From contig JASJPK010000069.1 of NCBI GenBank assembly GCA_031426735.1, forward strand, positions 1-64,000: DNA of 64,000 bases, given 5' to 3'. Below, one piece after another: positions 35,539 to 46,300 of the stretch. This DNA comes from PFJX01 sp031426735. GTDB lineage: Bacteria > Pseudomonadota > Gammaproteobacteria > Burkholderiales > Thiobacillaceae. Every line of letters starts with the position of its first letter. Position 1 is the first letter of the stretch. Both the position numbers and the translations under genes were made by a program. The notes under the pieces were generated by a model. That model was not told the origin of the DNA. It made no database searches and saw only the letters and a program-made list of their open reading frames with translations.

Positions 35539-36411
35539 TCAGACCTTGGAAGCAGCAGCCACTTCAGCCGCGAAGTCGGTGACTTTCTTCTCGATGCCTT
35601 CGCCGACGACGAACATGGTGAAGCCATGGCACTGCGCAGCCTTGGCCTTGAGCACTTGCTCGACGGTCTGCTTGTCGTCCTTGACGAAGGGCTGCGACAG
35701 CAAGGTCACTTCCTTCAGGAACTTCTGCACGGTACCTTCGGCGATCTTTTCCAGCATGGCTTCCGGCTTGCCGGCTTCCTTGGCTTTCTCGATGGCGACG
35801 CGGCGCTCGGTGTCGATCAGTTCTTGCGAAACGCCGGAGGCATCCAGCGACTTCGGCTTGGATGCGGCGATGTGCATGGCGATGTCACGCCCGATCGCTT
35901 CGTCGCCGCTGACGTCGACCAGCACGCCGATCTTGCTGCCGTGGATGTAGCTGGAAAACTTGCCCTGGCCGTTCAGGCGGACGAAGCGGCGAATCGACAT
36001 GTTCTCGCCGATCTTGCCGACCAGCTCAGTGCGCGCTTCTTCGACGCTCTTGCCGTTGTAGGGCAGGGCGGAGAGGGCGGCAACGTCGGCCGGATTCTGG
36101 TCGATGACCATCTGCGCCAACGCCTTGGACAGCGCCAGGAAATCGTCGTTCTTGGCCACGAAGTCGGTTTCGCAGTTGACTTCGACCATCGCGGCGGTCT
36201 TGCCGTCGGCGCTGATATTGATGGCAACGACGCCTTCGGCGGCGACGCGACCGGCGCTCTTGGCGGCCTTGTTGCCGAAGCGGACGCGCAGGATTTCTTC
36301 GGCCTTCTGCATATCGCCAACGGCTTCGGTCAGTGCTTTTTTGCAGTCCATCATGGGAGCGTCGGTGCGCTCGCGCAGTTCTTTAACCATCGATGCGGTG
36401 ATTTCCGCCAT
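35539..36411 (-). CDS. tsf: Elongation factor Ts
   Basis: A 290-residue nucleotide exchange factor for EF-Tu. The N-terminal signature VKELRERTDAPMMDCKKAL and the core VEVNCETDFVAKND with VLVDVSGDEAIGRDIAMHIA are clear, and the C-terminal helical module is present. It follows rpsB after a 110-base gap that contains a hairpin with a T tract, so its level may be set by partial termination there. Confidence 0.98.
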   Translation of the reverse strand: MAEITASMVKELRERTDAPMMDCKKALTEAVGDMQKAEEILRVRFGNKAAKSAGRVAAEGVVAINISADGKTAAMVEVNCETDFVAKNDDFLALSKALAQMVIDQNPADVAALSALPYNGKSVEEARTELVGKIGENMSIRRFVRLNGQGKFSSYIHGSKIGVLVDVSGDEAIGRDIAMHIAASKPKSLDASGVSQELIDTERRVAIEKAKEAGKPEAMLEKIAEGTVQKFLKEVTLLSQPFVKDDKQTVEQVLKAKAAQCHGFTMFVVGEGIEKKVTDFAAEVAAASKV

Positions 36412-36438
36412 GTCTATCTCCTGAACAGTTCTTTATCG

Positions 36439-36464
36439 AAAAAACGCCCCGGGGTGCGGGGCGT
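36439..36464 (-). terminator. Hairpin plus T tract between rpsB and tsf
   Basis: On the minus strand ACGCCCC (36464-36458) pairs with GGGGCGT (36450-36444) around a 7-base loop, followed at once by a run of six T. This is a good intrinsic terminator shape. Because tsf lies only 28 bases further on with no obvious new promoter, it is more likely a partial terminator tuning rpsB relative to the rest of the operon. Confidence 0.75.
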
Positions 36465-36521
36465 CGTGAATCTTGTCAAACGGGCTAACACGCCGCCCGG
36501 TCGAAGCTCAAAGCGCCAGCA

Positions 36522-37271
36522 TCAGCCAGCGTTGGCTTGACTGGCTTCATCAACCTCGACGTATTCGTCCTGACCGGCGGCAACCATCTCTTCGATGACC
36601 ATGTTTCTGCCTTCCAGCACGGCATCGGCAAGGCCGCGTGCGTACAAACGGATGGCGCGGTTGGAGTCGTCGTTGCCGGGGATGATGTAATCGACGCCGA
36701 GCGGGGAATTGTTGGAGTCGACGATGCCGATGACCGGAATGCCCAGCTTGTTGGCTTCGGTAATGGCGATCTTCTGGTAGCCGACGTCAACCACGAACAG
36801 CGCATCCGGCAGACGGTCCATTTCCTTGATACCGCCCAGGCTCTGCGACAGTTTGTCGAACTCGCGCTGGACGCGCAGGGTTTCTTTCTTGGAGAGGGCG
36901 CCCGGCTCGGCCAGTTGCGCCTCGATGTCCTTCATCCGCTTGACCGACTGCTTGACCGTCTTGAAGTTGGTCAGCATGCCGCCCAGCCAGCGGTGGGAGA
37001 TCCAGGGCATGCCGCAACGAGCGGCTTCTTCGGCCATGATCTCGCGCGCCTGGCGCTTGGTGCCGACGAACAGCACGGAACCCTTGTTGGACGACAGGCG
37101 ACGCGCGAACGTGGCGGCCTCGTTGAACAACGGCAGGGTCTTTTCCAGATTGATGATGTGGATCTTGTTGCGGTGACCAAAGATGAACGGGGCCATCTTC
37201 GGGTTCCAGTAACGGGTTTGGTGGCCGAAATGAACACCGGCTTCGAGCATCTGACGCATGGTTACGGACAT
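36522..37271 (-). CDS. rpsB: 30S ribosomal protein S2
   Basis: A 249-residue ribosomal protein with MRQMLEAGVHFGHQTRYWNP at the N terminus, HIINLEKTLPLF and the GIPVIGIVDSNNSPLGVDYI C-terminal signature. A Shine-Dalgarno AAGGAG lies about 7 bases upstream of the ATG. It opens the long minus-strand operon, preceded by a ~120-base leader with a GC-rich hairpin. Confidence 0.98.
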   Translation of the reverse strand: MSVTMRQMLEAGVHFGHQTRYWNPKMAPFIFGHRNKIHIINLEKTLPLFNEAATFARRLSSNKGSVLFVGTKRQAREIMAEEAARCGMPWISHRWLGGMLTNFKTVKQSVKRMKDIEAQLAEPGALSKKETLRVQREFDKLSQSLGGIKEMDRLPDALFVVDVGYQKIAITEANKLGIPVIGIVDSNNSPLGVDYIIPGNDDSNRAIRLYARGLADAVLEGRNMVIEEMVAAGQDEYVEVDEASQANAG

Positions 37272-37313
37272 GAATAACTCCTTGGTTAAGGTTAAGCCTC
37301 CATCCGTCGAGAA

Positions 37314-37430
37314 CCCCGCGAGTCCGTGCGGGGCACCTTAACTGGTGCGGATGTGTGGATTTCGCCGGCCCGACTCCATGTCAGGCGCAAAGCGGCGCGC
37401 ATTCTAACCCGGCAAGGTGTTGCGATGGAA
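37314..37430 (-). promoter_or_regulatory. Putative rpsB promoter and structured leader
   Basis: On the minus strand a TTCCAT (37430-37425) and TAGAAT (37406-37401) pair is spaced by 18 bases and would start transcription near 37394. The transcript would carry a ~120-nt leader holding a 6-bp GC hairpin (37333-37328 with 37319-37314, CCCCGC and its complement). rpsB leaders in other bacteria can bind S2 for feedback control; whether this one does is not visible. Nothing else is seen in 37431-37601. Confidence 0.45.
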
Positions 37431-37601
37431 GCCGATCACCAGACATAGGCGCGTTCAGAGCGATTGCAGGTTGATTTCCACCGTAGGTTCCCGATGGTCG
37501 TCCTGTCGCGGACGTACGCTGCCGAACAGAAGTCAGCCCATTTTCATGGCTCACTGCGTCAAACTGCTGTCGCCAACATCTGAACATTGAAAGGTCTGAT
37601 C

Positions 37602-38027
37602 ATGTTCACACGCAAAATCGCCTGGCTCGCCCCGCTGTTCTCCCTGCTCGTTGCAGGCTCCACGTTCGCTCAGGAGCCTGCAAGCGCGACTGAAATGAAA
37701 CGACTCCAGACTGTGCTGTCGGTCATCAATGCAGAACTCAAGACCGATCTCGATCAGATACTCATATTGCAGGAAGCGCTCAAGGCGAATGCCCGGGGAT
37801 CGCTGAAGGCCCAGGGTCGTACACCCGATGCCATCTCATTTGATGAAGTAGCGGCTGAGCAGCGACGGGCGATACAGCGCGAGCTGGCGCTTAACGCCCG
37901 GCTCGACGCAATCCTGGCGCGAAGCACCACCCTCGATTCGAAAAAACAGTCGATCTTGGAGCGGCTGCTGGAACTCGGCCTGGCCCCGCAGGCACCAGTG
38001 GAAACCGCCGCAGAGGCGCGGAAGTAG
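37602..38027 (+). CDS. Secreted or periplasmic helical protein, unknown function
   Basis: A 141-residue protein starting at ATG 37602 (AAAGG about 8 bases upstream) with a signal peptide ending STFAQ-EP. The mature part is almost wholly helical: KRLQTVLSVINAELKTDLDQ, then a stretch rich in Arg, Gln and Ala (AEQRRAIQRELALNARLDA). It has no cysteines and no recognised domain. It stands alone, divergent from rpsB and just ahead of the REP cluster. A coiled-coil envelope protein is a fair guess only. Confidence 0.65.
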   Translation: MFTRKIAWLAPLFSLLVAGSTFAQEPASATEMKRLQTVLSVINAELKTDLDQILILQEALKANARGSLKAQGRTPDAISFDEVAAEQRRAIQRELALNARLDAILARSTTLDSKKQSILERLLELGLAPQAPVETAAEARK

Positions 38028-38106
38028 ACACTGTTCGATTTGGTTGTGGGAATTTCGCCCTACCCTTTGGACGGGCTGACTCGCAGATCGCGCGGATACG
38101 TTGCAT

Positions 38107-38232
38107 GCTGCGGAAGGCGCCGGCAAAAAAGCCGCCGGCTTTTCCGCCCTACGACCGCACCATGATCCTCACCACAGGGTCCCATCGGTCGTCACGTAGG
38201 GCGGAAAAGCGGCCTTATCGCGCCTTCCGCCG
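38107..38232. repeat. REP-like palindrome pair upstream of the RAYT gene
   Basis: Two inverted copies of one palindrome. Copy A (38107-38152) ends in CCGCCCTAC; copy B (38196-38232) begins GTAGGGCGG and ends CCTTCCGCCG. Each can fold as a stem with pairing of GGCGGAA and TTCCGCC. Copy A is preceded by a GGGCTGAC-CGCAGATCGCG block that recurs before the copies at 40 kb. The opposite orientation of the two forms a BIME-type unit beside the transposase gene. Confidence 0.85.
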
Positions 38233-38259
38233 AATGCCCCATCCCGGCACAATCGCACC

Positions 38260-38796
38260 ATGCCCGACTACCGCCGCAACCGGGTTCCAGGTGGAACCTA
38301 TTTCTTCACGCTGAACCTGCTCGAACGCAGAAACACCTTGCTGGTCGATCAGGTCGATGCGCTCCGCGATGCGGTCAGGAAAGTACGCGCCACGCGTCCC
38401 TTTCACATCGATGCCTGGGTTGTTTTACCCGACCACATGCATGCCATCTGGACCTTGCCGCCCGATGACACCGACTACTCGGCACGCTGGAAGGCCATCA
38501 AGATCGCCTTCGCCAAGACCCAACCGAAGACCGAACGCCTATCCCCGGTCCGCGCTGCCAAGGGTGAACGCGGCATCTGGCAACGTCGATTCTGGGAACA
38601 CACGATTCGCGACGAGCAGGACTACGCGGCGCATGTTGATTACGTTCACATCAATCCGCTGAAGCATGGTTGGGTGGATTGCGTAGCGGATTGGCCGTAT
38701 TCCTCGTTCCACCGCTGGGTTGCGCGGGGTGCTTATGCGCAGGATTGGGCCGGGCAGGATGTTGCCGACTTGGTTGCGGGGGAACGGGGTGGTTGA
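38260..38796 (+). CDS. REP-associated tyrosine transposase (RAYT)
   Basis: A 178-residue single-domain Y1 transposase related to IS200/IS605 TnpA. The HUH-type metal motif is H59-M-H61 in LPDHMHAIW, and the nucleophilic Tyr is Y128 in HVDYVHINPLKHGWV. RAYTs are single-copy domesticated relatives that process REP palindromes rather than mobilise their own gene. It is flanked by palindromes on both sides (copies B and C) and by more copies 1-1.5 kb downstream. The frame is intact and full-length, so the enzyme may be active. Confidence 0.95.
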   Translation: MPDYRRNRVPGGTYFFTLNLLERRNTLLVDQVDALRDAVRKVRATRPFHIDAWVVLPDHMHAIWTLPPDDTDYSARWKAIKIAFAKTQPKTERLSPVRAAKGERGIWQRRFWEHTIRDEQDYAAHVDYVHINPLKHGWVDCVADWPYSSFHRWVARGAYAQDWAGQDVADLVAGERGG

Positions 38797-38810
38797 ATCT
38801 TTGCGCTCAT

Positions 38811-38841
38811 GCGGCGGAAAGCGTAGCGTCTTCCGCCCTAC
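38811..38841. repeat. REP-like palindrome downstream of the RAYT gene
   Basis: GCGGCGGAAAGCG followed after a short loop by CGTCTTCCGCCCTAC. The stem GGCGGAA/TTCCGCC is kept while the loop differs from the other copies. With copy B it brackets the transposase gene, 14 bases after its stop. Confidence 0.8.
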
Positions 38842-38910
38842 ATGGGTTGCCGGCCATATTGCTGTGAGTAATCATTCCAAGGCACGATCTCTCTCTTCCC
38901 AAGCAGGCAA

Positions 38911-39882
38911 ATGGCGCGATACATGAACACAAAAATTCCGACGAGTCTGTTCAAGTACCTCGGCTTCAGCGACAAACTGCTAGAACAACTCTGCTACGAC
39001 AAGGTCTACTTTGCTGATCCAGCAAGCTTCAATGACCCACTTGACTGTCTTCCGGTCGTCGAGGCGGACCTTTCGCCGACTGAACTTGAAAGCTTGCTCG
39101 CGCAACTCGTTGTGAATAGGTCGGCCAAGGAAATCGACGCAGCAATGAAGAAAGTACGTCTGCGCGGCGAAAACGCTACTTCTCGGCGCGATAAGCTGAC
39201 TGAAACCGAAGTGCGCAAGCTGATCGGTGAAATCAATTACAACGCAACCAACCCTGAAGTAAAAGATCGTAAGGCCTACATAAAAAACGCCTTTAGGCTT
39301 GCCATCGAGCGCGAGCTTCGTAGATCACATGAGACCGGCGTGCTGTGCCTGAGTTCGAAATTCGATAGTCCGCTGATGTGGTCGCACTATGCGAACCAGC
39401 ATCGAGGTGTCTGCGTTGAGTACGATGTGACAGGGTTGACGCTTCAGGCTCCAAATAAGGTCGCTTATGGGGAATCGCGCAAGGTATTGGCCAGCCAGAT
39501 CAACGATAAGGTGCTCAATGACAACAGCATAGCGCGACAGGCTATTAACAAGGCCAGCTTGCTCACCAAGTCCAGAGAATGGGCATATGAAGGCGAGTGG
39601 CGCTTGTTCGGGCAAGTTGGCTTGCAGGAGTCACCGATGAAGCTGAAGTCGGTAATTTTCGGCATGCGTTGCGCCGATGTCCTCAAGTACACGGTTGTGA
39701 AGGCGCTTAAGGGTAGGGCAGATAGCGTGAAATTTTGGGAGATCGTGGAGCCGACCGATCTTTTTAAACTCAGGCGGTCGCAGCTGAATGTTAACGAGCT
39801 GATGGAAGGGATGCCTCGTTGCTCGTCTCTTCTTGACTTCGACGACTTGGACGCGGTTGATAACGAAACGAAAGGGGCCTAA
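38911..39882 (+). CDS. DUF2971 protein, probably acquired
   Basis: A 323-residue protein (ATG 38911; ATG 38923, MNTKIPTSLF, is an equal candidate). The N terminus LFKYLGFSDKLLEQLCYDKVYFADP and the LMWSHYANQHRGVCVEYD segment (about residues 155-173) are typical of DUF2971. The biochemical role of DUF2971 is unsettled; members are scattered and often in mobile or defence-rich regions. Its base composition is visibly more AT-rich than every neighbour, with more AAG, AAT and GAT codons. It sits alone between REP copies C and D, so it looks like accessory cargo. Confidence 0.85.
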   Translation: MARYMNTKIPTSLFKYLGFSDKLLEQLCYDKVYFADPASFNDPLDCLPVVEADLSPTELESLLAQLVVNRSAKEIDAAMKKVRLRGENATSRRDKLTETEVRKLIGEINYNATNPEVKDRKAYIKNAFRLAIERELRRSHETGVLCLSSKFDSPLMWSHYANQHRGVCVEYDVTGLTLQAPNKVAYGESRKVLASQINDKVLNDNSIARQAINKASLLTKSREWAYEGEWRLFGQVGLQESPMKLKSVIFGMRCADVLKYTVVKALKGRADSVKFWEIVEPTDLFKLRRSQLNVNELMEGMPRCSSLLDFDDLDAVDNETKGA

Positions 39883-39919
39883 TAACCGCCCAACGCCCGA
39901 GTGGCAAAGGTGAGCCCGT

Positions 39920-40290
39920 GTAGGGCGGAAAAGCGGCCTTATCGCGCCTTCCGCCGAATGAAACACGGTTGATCTCACGCACCGTTCTCAGGTAGGCAGG
40001 CTGACCCGTAGATCGCGTGGGTGCCTTGCATGCGGCGGAAGGCGCCGGCAAGAAGCCGCCGACTTTTCCGCCCTACGACCGCACCATGACCCTCACTGCA
40101 TGTTCGCGCCGATCGTCGCGCAGCGGAATTGCCAGGCCAGCCCGCATAGGGCGGAAAAGCCGATAGGCGCCTTCCGCCGGATGAAACACTGTTGATCTCA
40201 CGCACCGCTCTCCGCTGGGCAGGCTGACACGTAGATTGAGCGGATACTGCATGCGGCGGAAGGCGCGATAAAGCCGCTTTTCCGCCCTAC
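39920..40290. repeat. Two tandem BIME-like units of the RAYT palindrome
   Basis: Four palindromes in alternating orientation: D 39920-39956, E 40031-40076, F 40146-40180, G 40251-40290. The D-E and F-G spacers share near-identical blocks (GTTGATCTCACGCACCG, then GGCAGGCTGAC, then GCATGCGGCGGAA), so a two-palindrome unit was duplicated. The E-F spacer resembles the A-B spacer at 38.15 kb (GACCGCACCATGA). This fills most of the 427 bases between the DUF2971 gene and the glucan synthase gene; no gene is seen there. Confidence 0.85.
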
Positions 40291-40309
40291 GAATTTCTCA
40301 CGGACACAT

Positions 40310-43300
40310 TCACCGGGCTTTCACCCTCACCTCGACGTTGTGGTCCCGATGGTCATCCACCATGGGAATGGCCGGAGTGTCCAGATCGACGCCATCGACG
40401 CTGAGCCCCGCCGCGCCGTCTTGCACGACGCTGATGTGATACACCGTCTCGCGGAAACGGTAATGCAGCTTGAATCCCGGCCAGTGCGCCGGCAGGCACG
40501 GGGCGATATGCAGCTTGTCCACGTCCAGGCGCAGCCCCAGCAGCGATTCGAGGATCAGCCGATACATCCAGCCGGCCGAGCCGGTGTACCAGGTCCAGCC
40601 GCCGCGGCCGGTGTGCGGCGAAACAGCGTAAACGTCGGCGGCCATGACATAGGGCTCCACTTTGTAGGTGGCGACGGCCTCCTTCGATTTTGCGTGGTTG
40701 GCCGGGTTGATCAGGGTGGTGATTTCCCAGGCCCGGCGGCTGTCGCCAAGCGCCGCGAAGGCCATCGCCGCCCAGATCGCGGCGTGGGTGTACTGGCCGC
40801 CGTTTTCACGTACGCCGGGTACATAGCCCTTGATGTAACCGGGGTCGAGGTCGGTCTGGTCGAACGGCGGGTCGAGCAACTGGACCAGCCCCGCCTCGCG
40901 ACGCACCAGGCGTTCGTCCACCGCCAGCATGGCGTTGCGGGCGCGTTCGCCGTTGTTGAAATCTTCGCCGCTGCCGGACAGCACCGACCAGCTTTGCGAG
41001 ATCGAATCGATCTGGCATTCGGCATTACCCGCCGACCCCAGCGGCGTGCCGTCGTCGTACCAGGCACGGCGATACCAGGCGCCATCCCAGGCGTGCAGTT
41101 CGATGTTTTCGCGCAGACGATTGCCTTGCGTTGTACAGAATGCGGCGAAAGCGGGGTCGTCGTGACGACCTGCCAGGGCGCCGAACTGGCGTAGCACTTC
41201 GGACAGGAAAAAGCTCAGCCAGACGCTTTCGCCCTTGCCATGCACGCCGACCCGGTTCATGCCGTCGTTCCAGTCGCCGGAGCCAATCAGCGGCAGGCCG
41301 TGTTCACCGAAGCGCATGCCGTGCCGGATGGCGCGCACGCAGTGTTGATACAGGCTTTCCGTGCCCTCGGCGCGGCCGGGCAGATCGTAGTAGGACTCGT
41401 CGTCGGGGTTGAGCGGGCGTCCCTCCAGGAACGGCACCGCTTCCTCCAGCACACCGGTGTCGCCGCTGCACAGCACATAGCGGCTGGTGGCCAGAGCCAG
41501 CCACAGGTAATCGTCGGAACAATGGCTGCGTACGCCGCGCCCGGCGGGTGGATGCCACCAGTGCTGCACATCGCCCTCGCGGAACTGGCGGCTGGCGCAG
41601 AGCAACAGTTGCGCACGCAACAGGCCGGGTTCGGCGTGCACCAGGGCCATCGCGTCCTGCAACTGGTCGCGGAAACCGAAGGCGCCACCGGACTGGTAAA
41701 AACCGCTACGCGCCCACATCCGGCAGGCCATGACTTGATACTGCAGCCAGCCGTTGCTGAGCACGTTGAGCGACTGGTCGGGCGTTTCCACCTGGACCGC
41801 ACCGAGGCTGTGATTCCAGAATTTCCAGACTTCTTCCAGCACCCGGTGTGCGGCGTCGTTACCGCGGAAGCGGTGCACCAGGCGATTGGCATCGTCGCCA
41901 CCGGGTATGCCGCCGAGGCCAAGCCGGAACACGATCTCGCGCTCTTCTCCATCGGCCAGGTTGCAGCCGACCTGAAGCGCGGCGCACGGGTCCAGCCCAC
42001 TGCCCAGCTTGCCGGACAGGTGGCTGCGGCCGAGCGCCGCGGGCTTCGCCAGACTGCCGTTGCGGCCGATGAATTCGGTGCGGTCGCAGGTAAACGTGCG
42101 CTGCGGATCGTCCACATCGAAGAAGGCGATGCGGTCGGGAAATTCGGTGTTGTAGGCATTGCGCGCATAGATCGCACCGCTGTAAGGATCGACTTCGGTC
42201 GCGATGTGCATGGCCGATTTCGCCCGCAAATCGCCCAGCACCCATTCCACATAGCCGGTGGCGGACAGGCGACGGGCTCGCCCGGACTGGTTGCGTAGTT
42301 TGAGCACGCTGAATTTCAGCGCCGCGGCGGTGGCGACATAGACCCACAACTCGGAATGGATGCCGCTTTCACTATGTTCGAACACGCTGTAGCCAAATCC
42401 GTGCCGGCTGACGTAGGGCGTCGCGCCGCGCCGGGGCAGCGGGGTGGGCGACCAGAACTGGCCGCTGTCTTCATCGCGCAGGTAGAAGGCCTCGCCGCCG
42501 GCATCGGAGACCGGATCGTTATGCCAGGGCGTCAGACGGAATTCGTGCGCGTTCTCGCCCCAGGTATAGGCCTGGCCGCTTTCCGAAATGACGCTGCCGA
42601 ATTGCGGATTGGCCAGCACGTTGACCCACGGTGCCGGGGTGAGTTGCTGCGGCGTGGTGGTGATGACGTACTCGCGTCCGTCCGGGGTGAAGCCGCCGAG
42701 GCCGTTGGCCAGGATCAGCTCGCGCTGGGGCAACTCGAAACTGGCCGGCGTTTCCGGGCTAGGCAGTCTGCTCGCGGCCAGACGCGGCACGCGCACTTCC
42801 GGCGGCGGCGGACGATTCAGGTGTTCCGCCAGGGTGCCCCGGCTGTCGCTCAGGATGACGCGGGCGACCGTCTGGAACAGGATGCGGTCCTCCTCCGAAA
42901 TCTGCTCTGCCGAGCGGATGAAAATGCCGCCCGGCCGGTCGATCACCTGGCTTTCCAGGCCTACCGCGACCAGGCCGAGGATCTGGTCCTGCAAGGCCTG
43001 GCGATAACCGGCGCGGTCCTCGTTCCAGATCACCAGGTCGACTACCAGACCCTTCAGCCGCCAGTAGGCATGCGCCTGGATCAGTTGGCGCACCAGTTCG
43101 ATGTTGGCGAGGTCGGCGATGCGCAGCAGGACGATGGGCAGGTCGCCGGAAATGGCGTAGCCCCAGAGGCCGGATTGGCCGCGCCGGTTCTTCATCAGCA
43201 CGTTGCTGTCGGCGCGCAGGCCGGCATGGGCATAGAGAATCGAGTTGGCCAGGCGGCCATAGAGTTGCGCATCGGCTTCACTGGCGTCGATCTGGCGCAA

Positions 43301-46300
43301 CAACACCTGGGCGTGCGTCCAGGCCAGCTCGAAGACGCGATCGGCGAGGCGGCGATCCTGATATTTTTCGACCAGATTCAGCGCCGTGACGCGGCTGTCG
43401 GTGATGCCGTAGACAAGATCGATGCTGGCCGATTGTTCCGGCGCCAGCGTGATGCGGCAACGGATGGCGACGACCGGATCGAGTACCGAGCCCTGGCTGC
43501 CGGACAAGGCGCCCGCAGCCTCCATCGCCAGCGGCGCGGCGACGTCGCGACCGCGTCCGACAAAGCGGGCGCGGTCTGTTTCATAGCTGATTTGATCGAC
43601 TTCGGCATCGTGTACCGACATCAGGTGGAACAACCAGGGCGTGTGCTCCTCGCGTGAACGCGGCCGCCGCGTGCAGAAGATGGCCTGGCAGGCTTCGACG
43701 ATCTCGCTCTGCACGAACAGATTGCTGAATGCCGGATGCAATGCATCGGCGGCGGGCGTGGCCAGCACGACTTCCGCGTAGCTGGTGATTTCAATGGTGC
43801 GCGGCGCGTCGGCGCGGTTGGTGATGCGCACCCGGCGCAGTTCGATATCGTCTTCCGGCGACACGACGATGTCGGTATGGGTGTCGAAATCGAAATCGTT
43901 GCCCTTGTTGTTGCCCTTGTTGTTGCCCTTGTTGTCGCCTTTATCGCGGCGGCGGAATTCCGCGCGCCCTTCCGAGAAGATCGCCTCGAAGTGCTCGGCG
44001 CGCCGCAAGCAGGGCTGGTGCGCGCTGGACCAGGTCGCGCCGCTGACGACATCGCGCAAATAGGTGAACGTACCCCAGGCATCGCGGACGCCGTCCTCGC
44101 GCCAACGCGTCACCGCCAGATCGTTCCAGCGGCTGTAGCCGCCGCCGGCATGGGTGAGCATGACGTGATAGCGGCCGTTCGACAGCAGTTGCACTTCCGG
44201 CACCGGCGAGTCGGGATTGTTCAACACGCGGATCGGCATCTCGGGCGTCTTCGCGCCAGCCTGGGTGCCGCTCAGTTCGGTGCTGTGCGCGTAGAGCGCC
44301 GCGGCGCGCGGGATGCGTTCCTGCAGCAGCAGCAGGGTGGCCTGGAACAGCGGATCGGCGGCGAAACGTTTCTGCATCGGCCGGTCGAGCAGCAAAGTGG
44401 CCAAGGCGAGCAGGCTCATGCCCTGGTGATGCGCCATGTAGGAACGCACCATGGCATGCGATTCGCCGCGTCGCTGCCGTACCGGGGTGTAGTCGATCGC
44501 CTCGTAAAATCCGAACCAGCCTTCCGCGCCGGCAGTGGACAGGCGTTGCAGATTCAGACAGGCGGCATCCGGCGCCACCATCAGCGCCAGCACCGTGGCA
44601 TAGGGCGCGATCACCTGATCCTCGCCGAGTCCACGCTTCAACCCCAGGCCGGGTACACCGAAGGCGCGGTACTGGTAGTTGAGTTGCAGGTCCACCGTGT
44701 TGTAGCCGGATTCCGACATGCCCCAGGGCAGGCCGAGCTGCTGGCCGTACTCGATCTGGCGCGCCACCGCCGCGCGCGCGGTCTGGTCGAGCAGCGTGTG
44801 GTCGTAGGTCGGCATCACCAGTTGCGGCATCAGGTACTCGAACATCGAGCCGCTCCACGACAGCAGGATCGGCTCGCCACCAGCGGCGGTGAGCAGGCGG
44901 CCGAGCGCGAACCAGCACTCCTGCGGCAATTGCCCCTGGGCGATGGCGACGAATACGGACAGACGCGCTTCGGACGCGAGCAGATCGTAATAACTCGTGT
45001 CGCGCCGCCGATCGTCCACGTTGTAGCCGATGCTCAACAGACGCGCCGCCTTGTCGTAGAGGAAGCCATATTCCATGTTCGCCAGTTCGCCAGCCTGCAC
45101 GGCCAGGCGCTGGATGACGGCGATGCGGGCCTGGGCGCGTTCGCTGCCTTGCCCGACATGGCGGTGAAGCTCAGCCAGCCAGGCTGCTTGCGCGGGTGTC
45201 GCCAGCGAGCTGGCCGGTTCGGCCGACAGCACCACTTCGAGCCCGGCCAGGCTGCGCAGGGTCGGGATATTGTCGATGTCGGCAAAGTCGATGCTGCCGC
45301 CTGGCACCGGCGCCGGTTGCAGCACGCTCCAGGGCGCGAGCAGGAGCAACTCGTCGCGCACCGCCTGGCATTGCCGGGCCAGGGTCCGCGCCCACCAGCT
45401 CGCCTGGCTCTCCGGGGTATGCCCGAGGCGGTCGCTGATCGCCGTGGCGGCTTGCGTCAGCCGGTCGAGCAGGCTTTGTGCGGCGGGCAGCGTGTTCGGC
45501 ATGGCCGACAGGTCGAGGCGAAATTGCGTCAACGTGACCGGCACTGAATCGTCGACAACCTGTTCCAGGATATCCAGTGTTTCGCGCAGACCGTCCAGCC
45601 AGCGCGGTGCCAGGATCGGCTGGTCGAGCAGCGCGATCAGGCCCGCCCGCAAGGTCAGCAGATGGCCGGCCAGATTGCCGCTGTCCACCGTCGAGATGTA
45701 GGCAGGATGCAGCGGGCGCAGCGATTGCGTGTCGTACCAGTTGAAGAAATGGCCGCGATGCCGATCCAGCCCCGCCATCGTCTCCAGGCTGTTGGCGGTG
45801 CGTTCGAGCAGTTGCCCGGCCGGGATGTAGCCGAAATCGTGTGCCGACAGGTTGGCCAGCAGCGCCAGTCCCATATTGGTCGGCGAGGTGCGATGCGCCA
45901 GCGTGGCGGCGCGGTATTCCTGGTAGTTGTCGGGTGGAAGCCAGTGGTCGTCCGGGCCGACGAAAGTCTCGAAGAAAGCCCAGGTCTTGCGCGCGATGCA
46001 GCCGAGATAACGCGTCTGTTCGCTGCTCAGGCGCGCCTCGCGGCGGGGCAGCGGCAGACTGATCCACCAGGCGATGGCGGGTGAGGCCAGCCACAGCAGC
46101 AGGATCGGTGTGGCCACCCACAACGCAGCCGGATACAGCGCCGCCAGGGCAATGCCGCTGCCGCCGGCGAGGAGGGGGGCGAACGCCATGTTGCGCAACG
46201 CGGCAGCCAGATCGTGGCGGCTGCCAGGTTCATGCTCGCCGGAGGGATTCCACTCCAGCAACCGTTGCCGGGTGAACAGCAAACGGCCGAGGGTGCGCAG

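Noticed and set aside
39920..40290. CRISPR-like array
   Set aside because: The repeats are palindromes in alternating orientation with repeated, not unique, spacers; no cas genes.
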